Shown: one piece after another, positions 58,399 through 64,000 of the stretch
How the letters are laid out: every line of letters starts with the position of its first letter
How positions within the stretch are numbered: position 1 is the stretch's first letter
From: Brevipalpus yothersi
Taxonomy: Eukaryota; Arthropoda; Arachnida; Trombidiformes; Tenuipalpidae
Length of the DNA stretch: 64,000 bases
Assembly: GCA_003956705.1 (NCBI GenBank)
Contig: QZCP01000001.1
Location: 1-64,000 of the forward strand
Direction: 5' to 3'
Notes under the pieces: model-generated
What the model was told of the DNA's origin: nothing
Seen by the model: only the letters and a program-made list of their open reading frames with translations
The model's database searches: none
Position numbers and translations under genes: made by a program

Positions 58399-60328
58399 CT
58401 AATAATTCTTCCGCCAGGATATCAGTGAACTTGAAAAATTGTGAAATTTCATCGATATTGCACTCCACTCATCAGAATAATGAATCTCTCTGCGATCTTT
58501 TATGGAATCCATTCTCACTTTATGACCTTGAATACGAATAACAAGTTGCTTGTTAAGACATCCTCGAACTATGAGGTCATATGCGTTAAACAAAGTTCCA
58601 ATAGACACTAAGAAGCACTGATCAACATCTAGAAAAGTCAATTTTGGACATTCATTCAGAATTTTCATGACTCCATCATCTGTAACTCTGGTATTAGACT
58701 GATATATTTCTGATAGAGACTTGAGCTCAGTCAGATGCACAAGAAATTCATCTGTCATCTGCGAAAAAAGAGATTAAGTATCTAGAATATTCGTGAATAT
58801 AGCTTTTTTTACCTGACAGCACTGAAAACATTTGATTTCTTTACAAAAATTCGATATAGTGGAGATCATCTCATAAGTTAACCAGTCGCCCCTCAATAAA
58901 CGAAGATACTTTAACTTTGTCGCTGATCTCAGTATTCCTAGGAATTCTTTTTCATTTATCTGGGCGCATGGATCGTCGATCTCCAAAAGTTCAAGTTCTC
59001 CCAGATTAAGGGAGGTGATGTAATTTAGAGCTGGCCAATCAGTTTCTGGAAAGAGAGTAAAAAATGAAAGACTTGTCAAACTGCATTAATCGAATAATTT
59101 TCTACCTTCATTGATGCAGTTAATGGAGAGGGACTTCAAGTTAGGAAATGATCCACAGACAATCGAAAGCGACAGTTTCGAAATCCATCCAACTTTCAGT
59201 ATTTCGAGAGAGTAAGAGCATTTCTCAACAAGTTCGATAAAAATATCACCGGGAAACTGGGAACAAACGTTAATTTCGGAATTATTCGATGTAGAACAAC
59301 TTCTTTGATGGGACTGAAATAAGTTATCATCCATTTATCACTGAATGGTTATGAAATGTCCTGCTATTGATAAAATACTCTACCTGAAAACAACCTGTGA
59401 TATCCAGCTCTCTAATTTCTGACAAATGATGGAAAAATACTCCAGTAACATCCCAATTGTACGGAAGGCCAAGGAACTCTAAGCTATTGGCAACTTTGAG
59501 AAAGTTCTCTAGGTTACCATCCGTCAAATTTTTGCATTAAGGAAGAGACCCTAGAATTCGAAGTGGATTTTGTAGGTGAATTCTCAGGAAATATTAGGAA
59601 AATTCTTAAGTCTTACCTTCAGTCTAGGGCAGTATTTCACCACGTTTTCGAGAGATACTCCATCTAAATCAGCATTTTGAAAAACTAATCTTTCAATCTT
59701 GGGACAGCATTTCCCTTATTGACGAAATATCAAATGTTGAATGATGGGTGAGGGTAAGAACTAATTTTACTCACCTATTATAAAGAAGCTAATATCTTCT
59801 AAGAAGGAAAATATATCCAATCGCTTAAGTCCAGGACATTTCTTCAGAATCGAGAATAAATCTTCTCCATACTAGACTGAAATGGACAAAGAAAAGCATT
59901 CACAAGAATAATTCAATATAGCTATGGTATTAATTGAGAAGGTTTTGTTTCATAGGATGTCAACTAGACAAAAAGATGAGAAGAACTTACCTCCATTATC
60001 AGTTTGCTTCCTCATACCCAGAACTAGTTCACGATTGGACGACCACATATCTTGAATGATGGCGTTCCATCTCTTGCAAACTAAATCGTAAGAAGGTGAG
60101 ACAGAGTATGAATACATATGGTTCATTGGCAATTTCAAGAATCATACCCAATTCACAATTACATAAATCGCTCAAGTCCTCTAGATGTGTGAGTATATTC
60201 CGAATATCATAATGGGACATTTTTTGGATTCCACAAATTTCATCATCTTGCTCATTGTGGGCTGGCTTTCTCGTTAATTTTTCGGAAATTAATACTGAAA
60301 TGATGTTTTCCCGCCCCTCCAGTTCCAT
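58399..60328 (-). CDS. Unit Q: F-box-LRR protein without RRM
   Basis: F-box GIQKMSHYDIRNILTHLEDL plus VCKRWNAIIQDMW, then LRR exons (KCCPKIERL, ANSLEFLGLP, KCSYSLEILKVG, ECPKLTFLDVDQC) and a stop at 58399. The linker shows a frame change at a run of eight A (near 60350): upstream the frame reads ISRVENFVASQKK, downstream EDMELEGREN. The start chosen, MELEGRENII at 60328, lies after the run and gives an intact RRM-less protein. No RRM exon was found between here and the next unit. It may be a genuine RRM-less adaptor or a gene that lost its 5' end. Confidence 0.65.
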
Positions 60329-60479
60329 ATCCTCGATTTTTTTTGAGATGCGACAAAATTTTCAACTCGAGAAATGAGATCTTCATTTCTTGCTATCATC
60401 GAAGTTGAACTCCGTGATAGAGTTCGTCCTCTCTTGTTTATAGCCAACTTCATTAACTCAATCCACAAACTTGTCCACA

Positions 60480-61297
60480 ATTGTAAGGGACCTCGTAAGC
60501 GAATAAGTTAGCACAATCAAAACGACAATTTACAACTAATGCTGTGTGATAGATGAATTTTCACTCTAAATTAAAATTACTTCTACATCAACTCAAGAGA
60601 CCCTATCAACCAAGAGATATGCCGATGTTCACAGTGGAATAGTCCTTATTAAATTGTTGATCATTTATGAAAAAATAGATTAGATCGATAAGAAATCAAT
60701 TTAAAGGGGAGCAAAAAAAGAACTTTTGATAATAATTTGAAAGTTTGTATACAGCATTCTGATCATGCATCAAGTGATGAATTTTGGTTTAACAATAAAA
60801 TCAATTTCAAGAACAATCCAAGATCAAAAGATTTCCAATTGATTCTATCTACCTCATGTATTAGTGATCATAAAATTCTGGCAAGTGATTTGTGGGTAGT
60901 TGAGAAAATTTAGACATTTATCCATCATCTCAATGGAAGAGATGTACCTGAAATTGGTTGAGTACATGATGTCTATTTGAGTAATTTAGGGAATTAGCAA
61001 TATTTCCAACGCTATGAGAGGGCGGAAAGTGCGTTCGAAATTGCATATATTGTCTGTGGTTAATGAAAAATTAGAGCCTAAAAGATTTGGAAAATTTGGA
61101 TCAGAAATAAGTGAACAAAATGAGAAAAAGATTAAATAGGAGTCCTGTGCTAAGATTATGGGACATGTTCTGTTCTACATGGAGATTAGTCAAGATAAAA
61201 TCATAAATAAACTGGCTAGAGCCATCAAGGCACTCAAGATTGTGTTCAAAAACAGAGTCTCGTTAGTTATTGGCAAGATTATTAGATTCAGATTAAA
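60480..61297. other. Spacer between units Q and R
   Basis: No exon of the family and no other gene recognised; this is where the RRM exons of unit Q would be expected. Confidence 0.45.
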
Positions 61298-64000
61298 TTA
61301 GATTGAATTTTTTCCAAGTTTTTCTAGTAGCTCTTGTTTACTTCTAACATCACTCAACTTCACTTCCATGTGATGAGAATGAATTACCAGCCGATCGTTG
61401 AGGAGCCCCTTGAGCCTAAGATCAAATGCTGTGAGCAAAGTTTGAAATGTGATCGAATCACAAAAATCAATATCTAAGAAAGCTAGATTTGGGCATCCAA
61501 GTAGAACTCTCTGAATACTCTCTTCATTCACTTTTGTGAATCTGAGGGATAGTACTTCGAGAGAGGTAAGTCGAATAAGGGCATCTATCCCTTGGCTGGT
61601 TATCTAGAGAGATATAGAAACGAAATTATTGATCATAGAAGATTGCAGATAAGTTGTCCATACCTTCGAAGATGAAACATCGAGATGTTTCAAATCCTGA
61701 CAATATTCTGGTAGCTGAGATATTGCTTCGTCAGTTAAACCTCGACTGAGAGGAAGACGTAGAACTTTAAGTCTCTTACAAGATTTGATGAAAGATACGA
61801 ATTTTTCATTATCAAATTCGTAATATGGTTGATAAATGTATAGATTCTCAAGCCTTTCAATCTTGGACAAAAGATCGAAGGCCTCATAAAATTTGACTGG
61901 AAAAGAACAGAAAGTTTTTTCTCGGCTGATCACAGTGTTAGATTGAGCTCTTTCACTAGGCACAAAAGAAAGCTCTAGGGTATGTAGGTTTTGGAAAGAT
62001 TGACAAATAATAGATAACCCATTCCTCGAGATAGGTCCAGCTTTCAGGACTTCCAGAGACAAGTGGCATCCGTGAGAAAGTTTGACGAAGCTTTCATCGA
62101 GAATCTAAGAAAAAATTAGAGAAAATAGTCCATCATTTCCTATTCATAATTCGAAATCTTGGCTACTTTACCCCTCTACATCCACAAACGTTCAATTCTC
62201 TCAACTGAGACATGTATTGAAATGATTCTCCAGTGATTCGGGCCTGGTCACGTAAATTTAAATACTCCAACCCCTTAAACTCTTGAAGAAACTGGCTAAG
62301 TTGATTTTCGCTCAAGTTAGTACAGGAGTTGAAATCGAATACCTGAAATTTTAGGGATGGAAGTTAAAAGGAAGCAATCATTGAATGTCGAATATCACCT
62401 TCAATTTCGGGCAGCATTTCGCTAAGAATGAAGGTGATATCTGATGCCAATTGGGGCTGACGAGCCTCTCAAGCAATGGACAACATTCACCTGTATAATC
62501 ATATTTCGATCTAACATAAGCCAAACATCAAGAACCAAAGAAAAACAGAATCAGAAAACTATAACTGACCAACGATTTCTATCGTAAGCTCATCCACTCG
62601 ATAGACGAGCTCCAATTCTTTCAGATTAGGGAATCTTTTCAAGATAGTGAAAACATCTTCGTTGAAACCTATCCGAGAATCGGAAGGACAAGTGGATAGA
62701 TTTAAAATAAATAAAAACGAATAAACGAATCAAAACTTCAGCTAAGCCGCCATATGTAGAGCATGAATCCCATAAAATTTTATGGGATGTTTGAATTTAC
62801 GAAACTTACTGAAACCGTGAGAAGAGCGCAGGAGATGACGATTGATAGTCAGTTTTCTTCTAGAAAGCCAAACATCTTCTGTAATTGCGTTCCATCTCCG
62901 GCAAACTTAATTATAGTTGAGAAGATAACTTTCTCGATTATCATCATGATTTTCACATTCATTACCATACCTAATCCACAAGATGCCAAGTCTCTTACAT
63001 CATCCAGATTCTCCATTATTTTCCTCAGTACATCGTCGCTCAATTTTTGAATTCCATGATCAAGGAAATTTTCCTCTCGATGATTTGCAGGAGATATCTG
63101 CTGCCAACCGAGGGTGATAAGCTTTTCGAAAGAGAGGCAGCATTGACCTGGAAGAAGGAATCGTGATATGAGTTCTTACTGGAAGGTAAGAAATATTAGA
63201 GAAAAACTTTGACAATAGACACTCATACTCACAGAAGAGAAGTAAAAAAGAGGAGAATCCCTCAGAGAACTGACCTGTTATCTTCATTGTGAGCTCGCCT
63301 GCTTGATATCTTACTTCCAGCTCTCTTACATCCGTTAAATTCTTTACATCTCCAAGCTTTTCCATTATTTTCCTAATAACATCATCGGTTGATTTCTTAT
63401 CCTCATAGCAAATTGGAATTGGCTCTTGCTGATTTGCTGAAAATGATTCTCTCTCAAATTTGCCAGCTATCAATTTTGACACACCATCTTCGCGTTCTTT
63501 TATTTTCTTATCATTATTCTCCTGACGAGTTTTCACGTAATTGCGGACTCTTGAGATCAAAGTTTCTTCAAGCGGAGAAACTTCGAGGATCCTATGAGCG
63601 AGTACAAATTGTTAATATTGATAAGTTCAATTTTAAGCGATTTTCTTATCACCTCGTTCTTCGACGCGAAGAAAATTCTCCTATGAATGGTTGAAGATCA
63701 ACTGTTAATTGTTTTTTAGGCGCCTTCAGTGCATTTTGTGCACTAACTGGATCCTCAAAGGTTACATGAGCAGCACTAACAGATGAGAAGAGCGATGAAA
63801 GTGAATTAGAAGAACATAATATCACAACAAAGTTTGTTGAACAAACATTGATAATTACTTAGCAGGTTGCCATGACTCGTGATCTTTGGCAATGTACACA
63901 TTTCTCACTGGTCCAAAATTTCTCTCAAAAAAATTTTCAAGAAACAATGCGAACTCTTCGAACGGTACCTGTAGCTGAAGGTAGGACAATCAGAGAGCAG
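61298..64000 (-). CDS. Unit R: rearranged RRM-F-box-LRR gene, 5' end outside the window
   Basis: Stop at 61298; the start lies beyond the right edge. RRM exon 2 (FFERNFGPVRNVYIAKDHESW) and exon 3 (SAAHVTFEDPVSAQNAL) are at the right end. The linker exon (63240-63590) reads ISRVRNYVKTRQENN, a partial F-box STDDVIRKIMEKLGDVKNL, and then, in the same exon, an LRR exon 6 segment (ELEVRYQAGELTMKITG). The next exon starts as LRR exon 7 (QCCLSFEKLITLGW) and passes in frame into a second F-box half, GIQKLSDDVLRKIMENLDDV. Then come VCRRWNAITEDVW and normal LRR exons to CPNLAFLDIDFC. LRR exons 9 and 10 can be read through without a stop at the place of the usual intron, although a GT..AG choice remains. 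Frames stay open throughout. Confidence 0.72.
63480..64000. repeat. Duplicate of the unit L region
   Basis: Near-copy of about 44880-45360 (RRM exons 2-3 with introns). The two copies share intron sequence too, so the duplication is recent and at DNA level. Confidence 0.8.

Noticed and set aside
1..64000. CRISPR arrays, tRNA or rRNA genes
   Set aside because: No regularly spaced repeats with unique spacers, no cloverleaf with a T-arm signature and no rRNA-like stretch was found by reading.

Overview
This is AT-rich nuclear DNA from a eukaryote, most likely a small-genome invertebrate. Genes are cut into many short exons by introns of about 45-150 bp with GT(A/G)AG donors and (C/T)AG acceptors. 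There is a MULE-type transposon encoding a FLYWCH-like zinc finger, an LTR retrotransposon, and GA/CT microsatellites. An arthropod, perhaps a mite, would fit, but the sequence does not settle the taxon. No rRNA, tRNA, CRISPR or bacterial-type gene was seen.

The window is one tandem array. Almost every gene lies on the minus strand and belongs to one family with a fixed order of parts: a short Ser/Thr-rich N-terminus, an RNA-recognition motif (RRM) split over three exons, a basic linker, an F-box split over two exons, then about six LRR exons of the cysteine-containing FBXL type, and a short acidic or Ser/Glu-rich tail. In the copy modelled fully (20628-23208), eleven exons sum exactly to 628 codons. 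The inferred role is an SCF ubiquitin-ligase substrate adaptor that also carries an RNA-binding module.

Units from left to right, named A-R here: A 584-3147 (decayed), B 5148-7776, C 9847-12385, D about 13200-15650 (remnant split by an LTR retrotransposon), E 16780-19812 (very long acidic tail), F 20628-23208, G 24884-27571, H 29612-30583 (pseudogene), I 31305-34022, J 35761-38438, K 40926-43518 (pseudogene with several lesions), L about 44880-45520 (5' fragment), M 46174-48878, N 50242-51238 (RRM-only truncation), O 51990-54577, P about 55690-58040 (relic split by a MULE transposon), Q 58399-60328 (no RRM), R 61298 to the right edge (rearranged, with two partial F-box segments). A block F-G-H is repeated as I-J-K at a spacing of about 10.7-11.3 kb. 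M is a third G/J copy and O-P repeats F-G.

Three subfamilies can be told apart. B/C/E have a textbook RNP1 (KG-YG(F/Y)VTF) and mostly acidic tails. F/I/O have RNP1 (Y/H)GCVIF, repeated basic motifs before the F-box, a SSSEEELDY tail, and a shared upstream element with a TATA box and two perfect E2F-type sites. G/J/M with H/K/L/R have RNP1 without its aromatic residues (VAIVTF or similar).

Mobile DNA is woven through the array: an LTR element at 13919-15599 (mostly an assembly gap), a MULE with terminal inverted repeats and an 8-bp target duplication at 55782-57881, and decayed pogo/Tigger-like transposase fragments on the plus strand downstream of G, J and M. The picture is a fast birth-and-death cluster with intact, decaying and rearranged members side by side.
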